Under the pieces are notes generated by a model. It did no database searches. It was not told the DNA's origin and was given only the letters and a program-made list of their open reading frames with translations. A DNA stretch of 64,000 nucleotides from Liquidambar formosana. Lineage: Eukaryota > Streptophyta > Magnoliopsida > Saxifragales > Altingiaceae. Numbering within the stretch: position 1 is the first letter of the stretch; each line of letters opens with the position of its first letter. A program made the translations under genes and the position numbers. The stretch is taken from contig CM077831.1 of NCBI GenBank assembly GCA_039720395.1, forward strand, positions 35,065,067 through 35,129,066, read 5' to 3'. Positions 62,966-64,000 of the stretch are shown piece after piece.

Positions 62966-63663
62966 TCCTCTTTAATGATCCCTTTTAACTGCTTTTCGGA
63001 TGTATTGTACTATAATAAATGTCATTTTTATTTTGTAATGTTAGTTACAATTTTTTTAAAAATAATATTTAAACAAAAACAAATTGAGAAAATGCTAACA
63101 GTGAAGTAACCCGATATTTTCATGATTAATGAACATACTTTGTCGCAATTTTCAAAATTTTAAATTGAATGTTGCCATATCATACGGGTATAAAGAATTT
63201 TGTTCCCTCAATAAAGAACCACTGTATGCCGATAAAAAAAGAAAAAGAAAAGAAGCAGCACTGTATAAAAAGTAAATGTTCTTCTTTTCGTGACTATAAA
63301 ATATTAAGCTGAGTGTTTTCATGATGTGCTCTGTTTCATTTCTTGATTTTATCATGATCAAATTAAATGACGTAAGACCTTGTTGTCTTCTTGTTTGAAC
63401 AGAAGGGAAAGCATGGTAGTTGTTTTTTGTGTTCATTTTCTCCTCAACATGGGATCTATGGTTTGCCTTCCGTAAGGCTGCCAATCCATACAAATGGAGT
63501 TCCAAAATGTATCTATGGTGGTTTGTATTTTTATTCAAAAACTGTGGATGTTCAAGTAAAGAAGAGATCCAAAGCCATGGAGCAATATGTGCCAAAATTT
63601 ATGACAAGCAAGAAGTTGGCGTATTTTGCATTAGTCATCAGGAAGGGAATAAGATGCGCTTGA
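60888..63663 (+). CDS. Ankyrin-type protein, copy 2 (complete)
   Basis: Eight exons join in frame: 60888-60902, 60987-61393, 61491-61569, 61691-62059, 62311-62408, 62622-62653, 62759-62835, 63403-63663, giving 445 aa. It starts MDDWK then HLRWLEYADEK. Ankyrin-like helices in exon 2 (GYYPIHHAAERLDPPLVLLF, LRHGARTDIKLNV) suggest protein-protein interaction. The exon 7 peptide EESESYPMRSFHMPFSQ is followed by the exon 8 peptide KGKHGSCFLCSFSPQHGIYG, VRLPIHTNGVPKCIYGG and a basic end. I do not recognise the wider family or its function. Exon-intron structure is identical to copy 1 for exons 1-7. A competing frame in exon 8 (63420-63713) is open too, so the terminal reading frame should be checked with cDNA. 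Confidence 0.75.
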
Positions 63664-64000
63664 TTTGCATAAGTGCCACCTTTGGAGGTATGGATGATTA
63701 CCTTTCAATTTAGGCTTCTTCTTCCTTCCCTCAAAATATATGATTTCAGACTTTGTTAGGTCGAGTTCTCCTTCAAATGGTTTGATGTTTGAGCTACTAA
63801 CCACACCCCCTCCCCCCAAAAAATAAAAAATAAATTTTGATGATGCGTTTCATACATGCAGGCTTCCTGTACCGGCCATTTTGTTTCCTCCCTTCTGTAT
63901 TCGAGTAGATTATTGAGTTGGAGTGCATGACAACAAAGTTCTTCCAACTTCTTATGCAAATGAAAATATTAGATATTTAGCTAAATATTAGTTTGAGCTG
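63664..64000. other. Downstream of ankyrin copy 2
   Basis: Probable 3' flank or 3' UTR. I see no further gene or repeat end in these bases. Confidence 0.4.

Noticed and set aside
63420..63713. Alternative 97-codon frame in the last ankyrin exon
   Set aside because: Exon 7 ends in phase 0 and joins the other frame; this frame would require a different acceptor. Kept only as a caveat.

Overview
The window is nuclear DNA of a flowering plant, almost certainly a eudicot. It is AT-rich, with intron-containing genes (GT-AG plus one GC-AG intron), long gene-free stretches full of MITEs, Helitrons, SINE-like retroposons and microsatellites, and plant-specific families (R2R3-MYB, AP2/ERF, plant alpha-tubulin). 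There are no bacterial operons, no CRISPR array and no convincing rRNA or tRNA gene.

Layout. 0.4-4.1 kb (-): a plastid-type alpha/beta hydrolase whose 3' end runs off the left edge. 4.1-16.3 kb: gene-poor repeats. 16.3-17.8 kb (-): an R2R3-MYB of the MYB5 type, with a repeat-built intron and a (GA)n leader. 20.2-21.0 kb: a Mutator-like element with an exact 9-bp target duplication. 21.4-25.0 kb (-): an eight-exon peptidyl-tRNA hydrolase (217 aa). 26.1-27.2 kb: a putative Pack-MULE. 30.0-41.0 kb (+): a 20-exon importin-5/karyopherin-beta gene (1,116 aa). 42.6-43.4 kb (+): an intronless RAP2.11-type ERF factor. 46.3-49.2 kb (-): alpha-tubulin in five exons. 49.4-58.2 kb: a transposon-rich interval (SINE, long-TIR element, two Helitrons, purine-rich minisatellite). 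58.2-63.7 kb (+): two tandem, nearly identical ankyrin-type genes, the first apparently without the last coding exon.

The genes are not a pathway. From memory, hydrolase, peptidyl-tRNA hydrolase, importin-5, RAP2.11 and alpha-tubulin occur in the same order around Arabidopsis At5g19770-At5g19850, so this is probably an old conserved block into which MYB5 and repeats are interposed. That should be checked with a synteny search.

The most unusual structure is intron 2 of the peptidyl-tRNA hydrolase gene. It is largely made of inverted repeats, and one 41-bp-arm hairpin is built from a copy of the gene's own exon 2, 38 bp from that exon's splice site. This looks like a young self-targeting hairpin (proto-miRNA/siRNA) or a splicing decoy. 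A second theme is a recurring scar: a few bases plus poly(A), flanked by 14-17 bp direct repeats, seen at five or six loci.
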